A DNA stretch of 64,000 nucleotides from Arthrobacter sp. 31Y (GCF_000526335.1 NZ_JAFW01000001.1:496001-560000), one strand, 5' to 3'; positions 9,896 through 19,353 are shown, numbered from the stretch's first letter. Numbers and translations: made by a program. The notes: a model not told the origin generated them from the sequence alone.

Positions 9896-10606
9896 TTATG
9901 AGGTAGCAGGACCAGCGTTGGTGGCGTCCAGGGCAGTCAGCGCACGCCAGGCATCAGCGGCAGCTTCCTGTTCCGCTTCCTTCTTGGAATGACCCGAGCC
10001 GCGGCCGAACGGCGTTCCGCCAATATTGAGCACTGCCTCGAACGTCCGTGCGTGATCCGGCCCCGAGCCTTCAACGGCATAGTGGATGGCTCCAAGTTGC
10101 CGGCTCGCCGTTAGCTCCTGGATGCTCGTTTTCCAGTCAGTTCCAGCTCCAAGTGCACCGGCATCCTTCAGGAGCGGGCCCACCAGGCGCATGACCAGTT
10201 GACGTGCTGTCTCGATATCGTTCGAGAGATACGTGGCGCCGATCAGCGCCTCCATGGTGTCAGCCAGGATCGAGGCTTTGTTCTTGCCGTCGGTCAGTTT
10301 CTCGCCTTGCCCGAGGTAAATGAACTCACCAACGCCGATCTCCCGGCCAATTCCGGCCAAGGCACGCGTACTGACGACGGCGGAACGTCGCTTGGCAAGC
10401 TCGCCTTCGGGCAGCGAGGGGTTCTCACGGTAAAGAGAATCGGTGACGGAGAATCCCAGGATGGAGTCGCCGAGGAACTCGAGGCGCTCGTTGGTGGGAA
10501 TCCCGCCGTTCTCATACGCATATGAGCGATGTGTCAGAGCAAGACGAAGCGTCTCGGTGTCAATCGAGACACCGAGACGCTTCAGAAGCTCTTCAGTTGA
10601 AGACAT
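9896..10606 (-). CDS. rnc: Ribonuclease III
   Basis: Endonuclease cutting double-stranded RNA, needed for rRNA precursor and mRNA processing. 236 residues. The signature [10 protein letters not shown] is at residues 39-48 with the metal-binding Glu43 and Asp47, the second acidic pair is in [10 protein letters not shown] near residue 115, and a dsRNA-binding domain fills the C-terminal ~70 residues ([10 protein letters not shown]...[18 protein letters not shown]). It lies between rpmF and mutM in a leftward operon, an order well known in actinobacteria. Confidence 0.97.
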   Translation of the reverse strand: MSSTEELLKRLGVSIDTETLRLALTHRSYAYENGGIPTNERLEFLGDSILGFSVTDSLYRENPSLPEGELAKRRSAVVSTRALAGIGREIGVGEFIYLGQGEKLTDGKNKASILADTMEALIGATYLSNDIETARQLVMRLVGPLLKDAGALGAGTDWKTSIQELTASRQLGAIHYAVEGSGPDHARTFEAVLNIGGTPFGRGSGHSKKEAEQEAAADAWRALTALDATNAGPATS

Positions 10607-10629
10607 CCTTAGTCAGCCTGTACGGCAGA

Positions 10630-10833
10630 TTAGGCGTCTGCGACCTTGCGGCCCTTGTATTCAAGGAACAGCGCGGTACCGGCAGAGTCAGTAACGACCT
10701 TTGCCTGGTGCGGCAGGCTGTAGGTAACCTGACCGTTTTCGATGGTCTTGACCAAGTTGGGGGCAGTTGCCTTCCACTGGGCACGGCGGGCGCGTGTATT
10801 TGCGCGAGACATTTTCCGCTTGGGAACAGCCAC
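10630..10833 (-). CDS. rpmF: 50S ribosomal protein L32
   Basis: 67 residues, basic: [20 protein letters not shown] is the invariant L32 start. The zinc-ribbon cysteines found in many L32 proteins are missing here, making this the Cys-less (C-) form. It lies 33 nt downstream of yceD and 23 nt upstream of rnc; the yceD-rpmF pairing is almost universal in bacteria. Confidence 0.96.
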   Translation of the reverse strand: MAVPKRKMSRANTRARRAQWKATAPNLVKTIENGQVTYSLPHQAKVVTDSAGTALFLEYKGRKVADA

Positions 10834-10866
10834 GGCTATCTCATTTCTCTCTTAGACGAACACTTA

Positions 10867-11418
10867 CTAATCGGTTTGCCGGTCAGTCTTAGCCAGATCA
10901 GCTAGGGCAGCCCAGCGAGGGTCAATGACCTCGTGGTGGTGCCCCGGCTCGTCTTCCAGGCGCGCTCCGCATTCGGAACACAGGCCCTGGCAGTCTTCCC
11001 GGCACACCGGCTGGAACGGCAGCATAGTGACAACTGCGTCCCGCAACACCGGCTCAAGATCGATCAGATCGTACTCGACTCGACGTTGCTCTTCATCGTC
11101 TTCTTCGCCTGAAAGCTCAACGCCTTCATAGAAGAAAAGTTCTTGCACATTGACCTCAAGGTCATACGCAAGGGGATCCAGGCATCGACCGCATTCGCCG
11201 GTTACTTCGACGACGACGGTTCCGGATACCAGAATTCCTTCGTGTACGGCCTCAAGACGAAGATCCAGCTCGATATCCGAGCCTTCCTTTACGCCAATGA
11301 GCGCCACACCAAGGTCACTTGGTGCAGGTACATGCTCGTTGAGTGTCCGCATGGTCCCTGGACTACGTCCAAGGTCCTTGACTACCAGCGCCAAGGGCGA
11401 ACTTGCATCTCGCTTAAT
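10867..11418 (-). CDS. YceD/DUF177 family protein
   Basis: Member of the DUF177 family, which travels with rpmF and is implicated in 23S rRNA/ribosome homeostasis. 183 residues from the start chosen here, with the family Cys pairs (CGRCLDP and CREDCQGLCSECG). The only ATG/GTG/TTG in frame is TTG at 11394, which lacks a ribosome-binding site and drops KRDASSPL. The chosen start is ATT at 11418, placed 5 nt after a strong AGGAG. A promoter at 11452-11481 fits a short leader to this ATT. First gene of the yceD-rpmF-rnc-mutM operon. Confidence 0.88.
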   Translation of the reverse strand: MKRDASSPLALVVKDLGRSPGTMRTLNEHVPAPSDLGVALIGVKEGSDIELDLRLEAVHEGILVSGTVVVEVTGECGRCLDPLAYDLEVNVQELFFYEGVELSGEEDDEEQRRVEYDLIDLEPVLRDAVVTMLPFQPVCREDCQGLCSECGARLEDEPGHHHEVIDPRWAALADLAKTDRQTD

Positions 11419-11451
11419 GAGAACTCCTGTAGAACATATGACCGACGTATC

Positions 11452-11481
11452 ATCTTATCCTGATCACGCTTGAGTACTCAA
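11452..11481 (-). promoter_or_regulatory. Promoter of the yceD-rpmF-rnc-mutM operon
   Basis: Read on the minus strand: TTGAGT (11481-11476), 18-nt spacer, TAAGAT (11457-11452). Transcription would start near 11445, leaving about 27 nt before the proposed ATT start of yceD. Confidence 0.55.
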
Positions 11482-11560
11482 ACCGAAGCCGGGCGCACGT
11501 AAACACGCAGTGCTTTTAGCTTGGGGAACTCGGCGCTCAGGCGCAAGGTACCCGTCAAGC

Positions 11561-12061
11561 CTACCCCTTACGGGGATGTTCCGTTGGCGGCTCGCCAGCA
11601 AGAAGCCTTTTCAGCACTGATTTGGGGACGAAATCGGAGATATCCCCACCAAGGACGTTGATCTCTTTGATCAAGGTGGAGGAAAGGTGCAGGTAGTGCG
11701 CTTCTGCAGGCAGGAAGACCGTTTCGACACCTGTCAGCTGGCGGTTCATGGTGGCCATGGGCAGCTCGTAATCGAAATCCGAGGAAGAACGCAAGCCCTT
11801 GACTATGGCTGAAACGCCCCGGTGGCGGCAATACTCAGCCAACAGCCCCTCGCCCATGGGCTCAACAATGATGCCCCGTAAGGAGGCCAGCGTTTCACGG
11901 GCCATCTCCATGCGGTCCTCAAGGCTGAACCTGTACTTCTTGGCGTAATTTGTGGACACGGCCACAATGACTTCGTCGAACAGCCCGGCGGCCCGGGCGA
12001 TGACTTCGAGGTGTCCGTTGTGGATGGGGTCAAAGGATCCAGGGCAAACCGCGCGTCTCAT
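11561..12061 (-). CDS. coaD: Pantetheine-phosphate adenylyltransferase
   Basis: Fourth step of coenzyme A synthesis: 4'-phosphopantetheine plus ATP gives dephospho-CoA. 166 residues, normal length. Nucleotidyltransferase motif HNGH at residues 14-17 within GSFDPIHNGHLEV, and the LSSTLIKEI segment near residue 127 corresponds to the second ATP-binding motif. It lies upstream of yceD on the same strand with 142 nt between them, and is divergent from the aminotransferase at 12097 with only 35 nt shared. Confidence 0.97.
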   Translation of the reverse strand: MRRAVCPGSFDPIHNGHLEVIARAAGLFDEVIVAVSTNYAKKYRFSLEDRMEMARETLASLRGIIVEPMGEGLLAEYCRHRGVSAIVKGLRSSSDFDYELPMATMNRQLTGVETVFLPAEAHYLHLSSTLIKEINVLGGDISDFVPKSVLKRLLAGEPPTEHPRKG

Positions 12062-12096
12062 GAGACGAACCTACCCCATGACTTTGCCGGGATACC

Positions 12097-13362
12097 ATGG
12101 CTGACATGGCATCCGCAGGCAGCAGCCCCTCCCTGAATTTGAGCGCAGTCACCACCGAAGACGCCCGGCCGGCACCGTGGCAGCGGGCCGCCACAGGAGC
12201 CAATTTGCTCTCCCCCGAGGGAAATCTGGGAGTAACAATCTTCGAGGAAATGACCACCTTGGCGTTGTCCACCGGTGCCATCAACCTCGGCCAGGGGTTT
12301 CCGGATGAAGACGGCCCGGCAGAGATCAAGGCAGCGGCTCGGTCCGCAATCGCGGCAGGCGCCAACCAATACGCTCCCGGCAAAGGCCTGCCCGCGCTTC
12401 GGGAAGCCATTGCCTCACACCAACAACGCTTCTACGGGCTGACCCCGGATCCCAACACCGAGATCCTTGTCACAACGGGTGCAACGGAGGCCATCGCAGC
12501 CACCCTCCTGGCCTTCATCCAACCCGGCGACGAAGTCCTGACCTTCGAACCCTTCTACGACTCTTACGGTGCCATCATCGGCATGGCCGGTGGCAAGCAC
12601 GTCACGGCTCCCCTACTTGCCCCGGACTTCCTTCCCGACCTCGAGGTTTTAGAAAGCTCGTTCAGCAGCCGGACCAAAATTGTCCTTCTGAACAATCCTC
12701 ACAACCCCACAGGCGCAGTGTTCCCGGAGCCCGTCCTGGCCAGGATTGTGGAATTGGCGGCAAAGTACGGCGCCATCATTGTCAGCGACGAAGTTTACGA
12801 GCACCTCACCTTCGGAGTAGCGCATATCCCGATCACGTCACTGCCCGGCGCCGACCAACGCACCATCACCATTTCCTCTGCCGGTAAAACCTTCTCCTTC
12901 ACCGGCTGGAAGATCGGCTGGCTCACCGGACCGGAACACCTGGTAGCTGCCGTGCGCACTGTCAAGCAGTTCCTGACCTACAGCTCGGGCACCCCCTTCC
13001 AGAGCGCCATTGCCCTGGGCCTGGGCCTTGCCGATGAGTTCTATACAGGCATCGCCGCTACCCTCGGCCACAAACGCGACATCCTCGCCGAGGGTCTGCG
13101 CGCTGCCGGATTCGGCGTGTACAACCCGAGCGGCACCTACTTCATCAACGTCGACACAGCACCCCTGGGCATCCTCGACTCGGTTGACCTTGCCAGGCGC
13201 TTGCCGGGGCTCGTTGGCGTGGCAGCAATCCCGGTTCCGGTGTTTTGCCATCCGGAAGGAGCGGAGCGCACACGCAGCCTGCTCAGATTCGCCTTCTGCA
13301 AGAAGACCGACGTCCTGGAAGAAGCCGCCGAACGCCTGGCCACCCTGAAGGACAGGCTCTGA
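12097..13362 (+). CDS. Class I/II PLP-dependent aminotransferase
   Basis: 421 residues, fold type I. Pyridoxal phosphate attaches to the Lys in SSAGKTFSFTGWKIGW; other hallmarks are NPHNPTGAVF, SDEVYEHLTF and the C-terminal Arg in RSLLRFAFCK. The sequence resembles the actinobacterial group annotated as DapC / kynurenine-oxoglutarate or methionine aminotransferase, so the substrate is uncertain. A second ATG at residue 4 is an alternative start. It overlaps the next gene by 4 nt if that gene begins at CTG 13359. Confidence 0.88.
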   Translation: MADMASAGSSPSLNLSAVTTEDARPAPWQRAATGANLLSPEGNLGVTIFEEMTTLALSTGAINLGQGFPDEDGPAEIKAAARSAIAAGANQYAPGKGLPALREAIASHQQRFYGLTPDPNTEILVTTGATEAIAATLLAFIQPGDEVLTFEPFYDSYGAIIGMAGGKHVTAPLLAPDFLPDLEVLESSFSSRTKIVLLNNPHNPTGAVFPEPVLARIVELAAKYGAIIVSDEVYEHLTFGVAHIPITSLPGADQRTITISSAGKTFSFTGWKIGWLTGPEHLVAAVRTVKQFLTYSSGTPFQSAIALGLGLADEFYTGIAATLGHKRDILAEGLRAAGFGVYNPSGTYFINVDTAPLGILDSVDLARRLPGLVGVAAIPVPVFCHPEGAERTRSLLRFAFCKKTDVLEEAAERLATLKDRL

Positions 13363-14153
13363 ACGCGGCGGGCTCCGGAGAGCACCAGGCATCACGCTTC
13401 CTCCGAACCACAGGACAGCACGCCACAATCGAAGCCGACACACTCGTTGAGGGCGGCTTCATCCTCAGCATCGGGGGCGCCGAACAATCACATGTGAACC
13501 TGGCCAATCCCTCGGACATCTTCTACGAATACCTGCGCAGGATCGGGCATGTGGTGGACTTGGCGGCCGAGCCCGGAAAACGCATCAAGGCTCTCCACCT
13601 TGGCGCCGGCGCGCTCACCCTGGCGCGCTACATCCAAGCCACCCGCCCCGGCTCCGAACAGTATGCGGTTGAGCTTGAACGCGAACTTCTGGACTTCGTC
13701 CTTCAGAAGCTGCCTATGCCCGACGGCACTGCATTGACCACTCACATCGGCGACGCCCGCGACTCGTTGGCTGAACTTCCCGCCCAGGTGATGTTCGACG
13801 TCATAATCCTGGACATTTTCTCCGGACCCGAGGCCCCTTCCCATATCGCCTGCCGCGAGTTCTACGAAGAAGCAGAGGCGCGGCTGCGGCCCGACGGCGT
13901 GTTGATCGTCAACGTGGGCGACGAACCTGCGCTCACGCTGGTACGCAGCCAAGTGGCCGCACTCCGCCATGCCATGCCGGACGTCGCAGCCTTCGCCGAA
14001 ACAGGAATGTTCGCAGGCCGCTACCCTGGCAACATCGTTGTGGTGGGCACCCGCAAGCCGTGGTCTCCGGATTGGACAGCGCAGTTACTAGCCCGCGGCC
14101 CCCACCCCGCCACGGTGCTCACAGGCGTTGAGCTGGACCGGATCACGGCCTAG
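13359..14153 (+). CDS. Spermidine-synthase-fold methyltransferase-like protein
   Basis: 264 residues from the chosen start. The Rossmann core shows ALHLGAGALTLARYIQ (nucleotide loop), YAVELERELLDF, and VIILDIFSGPEAPSH, a polyamine-synthase-like gate region. Actinobacterial relatives are annotated spermidine synthase or SAM-dependent methyltransferase; the substrate is unknown. No ATG or GTG is in frame before 13494, which would remove conserved sequence. CTG at 13359 overlaps the aminotransferase stop (CTGA) and has AAGGA 6 nt upstream; TTG at 13245 is the alternative but has no ribosome-binding site. Likely co-translated with 12097. Confidence 0.75.
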   Translation: MNAAGSGEHQASRFLRTTGQHATIEADTLVEGGFILSIGGAEQSHVNLANPSDIFYEYLRRIGHVVDLAAEPGKRIKALHLGAGALTLARYIQATRPGSEQYAVELERELLDFVLQKLPMPDGTALTTHIGDARDSLAELPAQVMFDVIILDIFSGPEAPSHIACREFYEEAEARLRPDGVLIVNVGDEPALTLVRSQVAALRHAMPDVAAFAETGMFAGRYPGNIVVVGTRKPWSPDWTAQLLARGPHPATVLTGVELDRITA

Positions 14154-14168
14154 CGTCATCCCCGGGAA

Positions 14169-14735
14169 TTACGCCGGTTCAGCGAACCACAGTTTGGTCT
14201 CGCCATACTTCTTGTCAGCAAAACACTCCAAAGCCCCAGGCCATGCCGGTTCCGGGCTCCTCGAACTCCGTTCCACCACCACGACGGCTCCGGCGTCCAC
14301 ATGAGGCGCCAACTTTGCGAGCACAGCACTCAACGCCGGCTCATCCAAGGGGTACGGCGGATCAAGGAAGACCAAGTCCCACATGTCGGCGTCGCTTGCA
14401 CGCTCCAGGAATGACTCCACCTTGGAACGGTGAACGGAGACTCTCTTGCCTCCCAGCAGCTGGTTTACCAAGTCCGCATTGCGCTGGCAGACATCGCTTG
14501 CCTTGGCATCGAACTCCACCAGGTCCACGTTCCGGGCGCCCCGGCTGGCACTTTCGATTCCCAGGGCTCCAGAACCTGCGTAGAGGTCCAGGACCCTGGC
14601 GTCGTCAAGGACGTCAAAGGATTCCAAACGGGAAAACAATGCCTCTTTGACCCTGTCCGTGGTTGGGCGCGTGGCCGTTCCGGGGACGCTGGTCAGCGGG
14701 TTTCCACCACCAACTCCGGCGATGATCCGGCTCAC
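14169..14735 (-). CDS. rsmD: 16S rRNA (guanine966-N2)-methyltransferase
   Basis: Methylates G966 of 16S rRNA during 30S assembly. 188 residues: SRIIAGVGGG at the start, the SAM motif VLDLYAGSGALGIE, and catalytic DPPY in FLDPPYPLDE. The start is GTG at 14735, with GGAG 7 nt upstream, giving the usual MSRIIAG start; an ATG five codons earlier is less likely. It is leftward, just downstream of recG (33 nt), and converges with the 13359 gene. Confidence 0.95.
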   Translation of the reverse strand: MSRIIAGVGGGNPLTSVPGTATRPTTDRVKEALFSRLESFDVLDDARVLDLYAGSGALGIESASRGARNVDLVEFDAKASDVCQRNADLVNQLLGGKRVSVHRSKVESFLERASDADMWDLVFLDPPYPLDEPALSAVLAKLAPHVDAGAVVVVERSSRSPEPAWPGALECFADKKYGETKLWFAEPA

Positions 14736-14768
14736 AGGGATTCTCCACATGCGAGCAACCGGGGATCT

Positions 14769-17024
14769 CTAACCGCGTTCAAGGAACGCCTCCTTCTCAG
14801 GGTTCAAATATTCATCGATTGCAGCGGCCAAAGCCGGCTGATGGTCCAAGGCGGCGTCTTCCGACACCAGGCTTTGGGCGTCAGTACGTGCACGGGCAAT
14901 GATGTCCTCGTGGTCAAGTACACGGAGCAACTTCAACGTGGAGCGTCCGCCGGATTGCGAAGCACCCAGGATGTCTCCTTCCCTGCGGAGCTTCAAGTCC
15001 TCCTGGGACAGCTCAAAGCCGTCCGTCGTTGAAGCAACGGCATCAAGCCGCCGACGACTCGGATGCCCTGGTTCAAGGGTAGTGACCAGCAGGCAAGTGC
15101 CCGGCAGTCCTCCACGGCCAACCCGGCCGCGCAACTGGTGGAGTTGCGAGATGCCAAAGCGGTCGGCATCGAGGATCACCATGAGCGTGGCGTTGTGAAC
15201 GTCCACGCCCACCTCAATGACGGTGGTGGACACCAGTACTTTGATGCTGTTGGAGGCGAACGACGCCATGGTCTCGGACTTCACCTGAGGATCCTGCCGC
15301 CCATGAAGCGGTGCCACGGGGACACCGGCCAGCGCGGGTTCCTGAAGGAGGGCGTCGACGACGGCGGTCACCGATGCCAATTCCCGCGCCGGGCCTTCGT
15401 CCGCGAGGTCCGCATCGCTGGGTTCCGCTTCGCCCGGGCTGAAATCGCCGTCGTCGTCCGAACCGATCTTGGGGCACACCACGTACACCTGATGACCTGA
15501 GTCCACTTCTTCACGTGAACGCTTCCATATTCGGTCCACCCAGCCCGGATTTTCCGCGAGCCCCACCACGTGCGTCGAAATCGGCGCCCGCCCCGCAGGA
15601 AGCTCGTCAAGGATGGACGTCTCAAGGTCACCGAACACCGTCATCGCCACCGTGCGCGGAATAGGCGTGGCCGTCATGACCAACAAATGCGGAGGCCGCT
15701 GCGCCTTGGCCCGGAGGGCATCACGCTGCTCCACGCCAAAGCGGTGCTGCTCATCCACCACTATCAAACCGAGATCCTGGAAACTGGTTTTGTCGCTCAG
15801 CAGGGCATGGGTGCCAATGACGATGCCGGCATTCCCGGAGGCCGCATCCAGCATGGCCTGCTTGCGTGCAGCCGTGGGCATGGAACCAGTCAGGAGGGTC
15901 ACCTGCACTGCCCCCTGAGCCGAATCACCGCCAAGCATGCCCGCGCCGCCAAAGATATGGTCACGGGCCAGCGCTCCCAGGGTCTTCCGGATGGAGTGGA
16001 AATGCTGGGCCGCCAGGACCTCCGTGGGTGCCAGGAGGGCAGCTTGGCCGCCTGCATCCACCACCTGCAACATGGCGCGCAGGGCCACAATAGTCTTGCC
16101 CGAGCCCACCTCTCCCTGCAGCAGCCTGTTCATGGGAGTGTCGCGCCCGAGCTCTTCAGCCAGGGTCTTTCCGACGGCGGATTGGCCGGCGGTCAGCGTA
16201 AAAGGCAGATTCTGATCAAACGTGGTGAGCAACCCGTCCTTACGTGGGCGGCGTGCTGTGGCTTCTTCTGCGGCAAGCTGGGCGCGACGGCGAGCCAGGG
16301 CCGTTTGCAGTACGAGGGCTTCCTGATACCGGAAGCGCTCCTGGGCGCGCTGCCAATCCTTGGCGATCTCGGGTGAATGGATCAACCGGTATGACTCAGC
16401 CACGCTGAGCAAGCCGTCCCTTTGGACGATGCTTGCCGGAAGTGGATCCTGCAGGGAATCAAGGTCCATGGTCTGGAGCAAGGCAGTGATCACCTTGTGG
16501 ATGGACCAACTGGTCAGCTTTGCCGTTGCAGGATAGACGGGAATGGGCATGGCAGCGAGCTTTTCGGGGTCCACGGACCCCTCGGCTTCAGGGTCCTCGT
16601 CCAGCAGAAGGAAGTCCGGGTTGGTCAGGCCAAGGGCCCCGCCGTAACGGGATACCTTGCCCGAGAACATGGCCCGCCGACCTGCCAGAAGTTCTGCCTT
16701 CGCCCGGAACCCGTTGAAGAAGCTGACCTTCAACGTCCCTGGCACGCCGCTGCCCCCGGCCTCGTCAGTGACCACCACATCCGTGATGGAACCACGCCGG
16801 GCCCGCATCTGGCGCGTGCTATTGGACAGCACCCGGGCAATAAGTGTGACTTCCTCATCCAGCGGAAGGTTACTGATGGGCGTCAGTTCACCGCGGCTCA
16901 AGTACCTGCGAGGGAAGTAGTTCAGCAAAGATCCGGTGGTCTTAAGGCCCAAGTGCTTTTCAATGACAGCCGCGGAGCGCTTTCCGATCCTGCGTTCGAG
17001 GGGCAGTTCCAGCTCAGAATTCAT
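14769..17024 (-). CDS. recG: ATP-dependent DNA helicase RecG
   Basis: Branch-migrating helicase acting on stalled replication forks and Holliday junctions. 751 residues from ATG 17024. An N-terminal wedge/OB domain is followed by Walker A in LLQGEVGSGKTIVALRAM, the Walker B variant VVDEQHRFGVEQR, motif III MTATPIPRT, and C-terminal motif VI QLRGRVGRG. The ATG overlaps the end of the DAK-domain gene by 11 nt, so the two are coupled, as in many actinobacteria. An extra upstream in-frame region exists but lies inside the preceding gene. Confidence 0.96.
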   Translation of the reverse strand: MNSELELPLERRIGKRSAAVIEKHLGLKTTGSLLNYFPRRYLSRGELTPISNLPLDEEVTLIARVLSNSTRQMRARRGSITDVVVTDEAGGSGVPGTLKVSFFNGFRAKAELLAGRRAMFSGKVSRYGGALGLTNPDFLLLDEDPEAEGSVDPEKLAAMPIPVYPATAKLTSWSIHKVITALLQTMDLDSLQDPLPASIVQRDGLLSVAESYRLIHSPEIAKDWQRAQERFRYQEALVLQTALARRRAQLAAEEATARRPRKDGLLTTFDQNLPFTLTAGQSAVGKTLAEELGRDTPMNRLLQGEVGSGKTIVALRAMLQVVDAGGQAALLAPTEVLAAQHFHSIRKTLGALARDHIFGGAGMLGGDSAQGAVQVTLLTGSMPTAARKQAMLDAASGNAGIVIGTHALLSDKTSFQDLGLIVVDEQHRFGVEQRDALRAKAQRPPHLLVMTATPIPRTVAMTVFGDLETSILDELPAGRAPISTHVVGLAENPGWVDRIWKRSREEVDSGHQVYVVCPKIGSDDDGDFSPGEAEPSDADLADEGPARELASVTAVVDALLQEPALAGVPVAPLHGRQDPQVKSETMASFASNSIKVLVSTTVIEVGVDVHNATLMVILDADRFGISQLHQLRGRVGRGGLPGTCLLVTTLEPGHPSRRRLDAVASTTDGFELSQEDLKLRREGDILGASQSGGRSTLKLLRVLDHEDIIARARTDAQSLVSEDAALDHQPALAAAIDEYLNPEKEAFLERG

Positions 17025-18123
17025 GCCGTGACTGGCCTGGGACGTTGAAGGCTTCGTTGCTGCTGCCGGACTCGCTGCCGGACGATTCCTGGGATGCCGG
17101 CTCTTGCCCGTTTCCACGGGGAACCGCCAACTGGCTCACTGCGATATCCGTCGGTTCTCCCAGCGAACGAATCAGTGCGACGGCCGGCTCCGGATCGGGA
17201 ACATGCACGTGAACGCGCCATCTGTAGCTCACTTCGACGTTGGATTCGTCGTCTTCATCATCGCTGCCCTGCGCACCGCCAACTTGGCTCATAATCACAG
17301 ATTCACCCATCTCGTCCAGGCGCTGCCGGAGGATGGCCGCATTCAAGGGCGAAAGATGGATGGTGCACATGACTTCCACGCCGTCATCTGCGGGCATGCG
17401 CTCATGGATGTGGGGATCCTGCAGCTTGTAGCCATGGAGGCCGTCGAGCAGTTCATCCTGGAGCTCCTCACCCAAGACTGCGGAGCGGAGGCAATCGAGC
17501 ACCAGCAGCATGCCCACGCCCCCTGCATCCACAACACGTGCTTCATGCAGCTGTGCGAGCTCGTCCTCGGTCCGGACAACCGCTTGGTAGGCGGCATCCA
17601 CCACGGCGTCGAGTGAGAGCCCCAACGCATGGTTGCTGTCATCGCCACTCTGGGTTGCGTCCACGTCTTGGGCAGCATGAGCGGCCGCTTCCAGGACCGA
17701 GAGCATAGTGCCGGCCACAGGTTCGCTCAAGGCAGACCAGGCCCGGATCTGTGCCCTGTTCAACGCAGTGGCAAGCAGCGGTGCGCTGAGTCGGGATTTA
17801 CCAACCAAGGGCTCGGCAGCGGCGCACAGGAAAACGGCAAAAAGTGTGCCTGAGTTGCCCCGTGCTTGTTCCATGGCTGCCTGTCCGGCGCGGGACAGCA
17901 ATGCCCCGACGTCGTTGCCGGTTTCCGCCGCGTCAGTGGCAGTTCCACCCAAGGCAGCCACTGCTGCCCGGACGGTGAGATAAAGGTTGGTTCCAGTATC
18001 GCCGTCGGCGACCGGAAAAATGTTGATCGCATTGAGACGGTCGCTGTGGTTGCCGAGGACCACCTCCGCCTTGCCGAGCCAACGTTTCATGGCGTGCGCA
18101 TTCGCGGCGATCTTAGTCTGCAA
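17014..18123 (-). CDS. DAK2/DegV-associated phosphatase-domain protein (FakA/YloV-like)
   Basis: 369 residues. N-terminal DAK2 (DhaL-like) domain with the Mg-ATP signature FPVADGDTGTNL (Asp40, Asp42) and RGNSGTLF; a central HDGVGM-like segment VVDAGGVGMLLVLD; and a C-terminal FakA-type domain. Family members bind ATP and, with DegV/FakB proteins, phosphorylate fatty acids in Firmicutes; in actinobacteria the role is unproven. The start is uncertain: TTG at 18123 overlaps the end of thiL and has GGGA upstream, while ATG at 18090 lacks a ribosome-binding site. Linked to recG by an 11-nt overlap. Confidence 0.85.
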   Translation of the reverse strand: MQTKIAANAHAMKRWLGKAEVVLGNHSDRLNAINIFPVADGDTGTNLYLTVRAAVAALGGTATDAAETGNDVGALLSRAGQAAMEQARGNSGTLFAVFLCAAAEPLVGKSRLSAPLLATALNRAQIRAWSALSEPVAGTMLSVLEAAAHAAQDVDATQSGDDSNHALGLSLDAVVDAAYQAVVRTEDELAQLHEARVVDAGGVGMLLVLDCLRSAVLGEELQDELLDGLHGYKLQDPHIHERMPADDGVEVMCTIHLSPLNAAILRQRLDEMGESVIMSQVGGAQGSDDEDDESNVEVSYRWRVHVHVPDPEPAVALIRSLGEPTDIAVSQLAVPRGNGQEPASQESSGSESGSSNEAFNVPGQSRHEF

Positions 18124-19126
18124 AGTGATCCCATCCAACAGTGTCAGCAGTTTGCCCGGAGATCCGGACGCCACTGCCTGGCGGCTCGACAACGGCTTGA
18201 ACCGAGCCTATCGCAGTGAAGCCCCGCGGTAGCTGAATACTTGCCGGGAACGTAGCAAGCAAACCATGGTCTTCTCCCCCACCCAGGACCCATCGCATGG
18301 CTTCTTCGCCAAGCACCACAGCTGCTGCTTCCAACGGGGCTGCGTAGCTCTCCAAGGCAGCGGGATCGAAATCCAAAACCACACCGCTGGCTCCGGCCAA
18401 GCGGCTCCCATCGCGCATCAGGCCATCGGAAATGTCCAACATGGCCGTGGCACCCGCACGCGCCGCCAGGGGTCCGGCAGCCAGTGGAGGCAGCGGCCGG
18501 CATTGGTTGTCCACCAAGCTCCGCAATTCAGCGGACAGGCTGCCCAAGGGAATTTCACTTTCCAGCAGCGCCCAGCCGGCCGCTGCCCTTCCCAACGTCC
18601 CCGAAACCGCCACGATGTCCCCTGGTTTGGCGCCGGACCTCAACACCGGCGCCACCCCGGCAAGCGTACCGACGACGGCGACAGTCACTGCCAGCTCGCG
18701 GCCCCTGCCCAGGTCTCCCCCGGCCACGGAGCAGTCCGGGGCACCCAGGCCAACAATCGCCGCCGTGAGGCCGTCGGCAAACGCCTCCACCCATTCGACG
18801 GGCGTGGCCGGTGGCATGGTGAGGCTGACCACGAGACTCGTGGCGCTGCCGCCCATGGCGTTGATGTCGCTAAGGTTTTGCGCCGCGGCCTTCCAGCCGA
18901 CGTCGTATCCGGTGGTCCTGTACCCATTTGGCCACTCAAGCCTGAAGTCCTGATCCTGCGTCTGGGTGTCGATGGAGATAAGGGTCCGGCCGTCCGGTGC
19001 TGCAATCAGGGCAGCATCGTCTCCGGGCCCCAGAAGAACGCCGGGGCTATGGTGCAGTCGCGGGAAGATCCTGGCAAGGAGGGCGGACTCCGAAAGGTCT
19101 TGGACGGTCAACTGTTCTACTGGCAC
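18113..19126 (-). CDS. thiL: Thiamine-monophosphate kinase
   Basis: Last step of thiamine pyrophosphate synthesis, TMP to TPP with ATP. Purine-synthesis (AIRS) fold: GPGDDAALI near the N-terminus, YDVGWKAAAQNLSDINAMGG, and LDISDGLMRDGSRLA. 337 residues from GTG 19126, a normal length. Upstream in-frame starts at 19150 and 19201 would add up to 25 residues encoded by imperfect GTGCC...GAGAAGA repeats that look non-conserved. The operon runs thiL, DAK protein, recG, rsmD. Confidence 0.92.
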   Translation of the reverse strand: MPVEQLTVQDLSESALLARIFPRLHHSPGVLLGPGDDAALIAAPDGRTLISIDTQTQDQDFRLEWPNGYRTTGYDVGWKAAAQNLSDINAMGGSATSLVVSLTMPPATPVEWVEAFADGLTAAIVGLGAPDCSVAGGDLGRGRELAVTVAVVGTLAGVAPVLRSGAKPGDIVAVSGTLGRAAAGWALLESEIPLGSLSAELRSLVDNQCRPLPPLAAGPLAARAGATAMLDISDGLMRDGSRLAGASGVVLDFDPAALESYAAPLEAAAVVLGEEAMRWVLGGGEDHGLLATFPASIQLPRGFTAIGSVQAVVEPPGSGVRISGQTADTVGWDHFAD

Positions 19127-19353
19127 TGCACTCGATTCTTCTCTTGGCACGGCTCTCGACTCTTCTTCCCCAAGGCAATTGCTCTTCTCCAGGCACTGCA
19201 CCCGGCTCGACCCGGCTCGTCTGCAGGTACTGACTTACGCTATCGCGATCCACCGACAGAATAATGTGGCAGCTCCCCAACGGCGTTCCGCCAGGAATGT
19301 GACCTGCGGCACCGCGAAACTTTCGGCCAGCGCGTGCGGGATAGGCTGGATGG

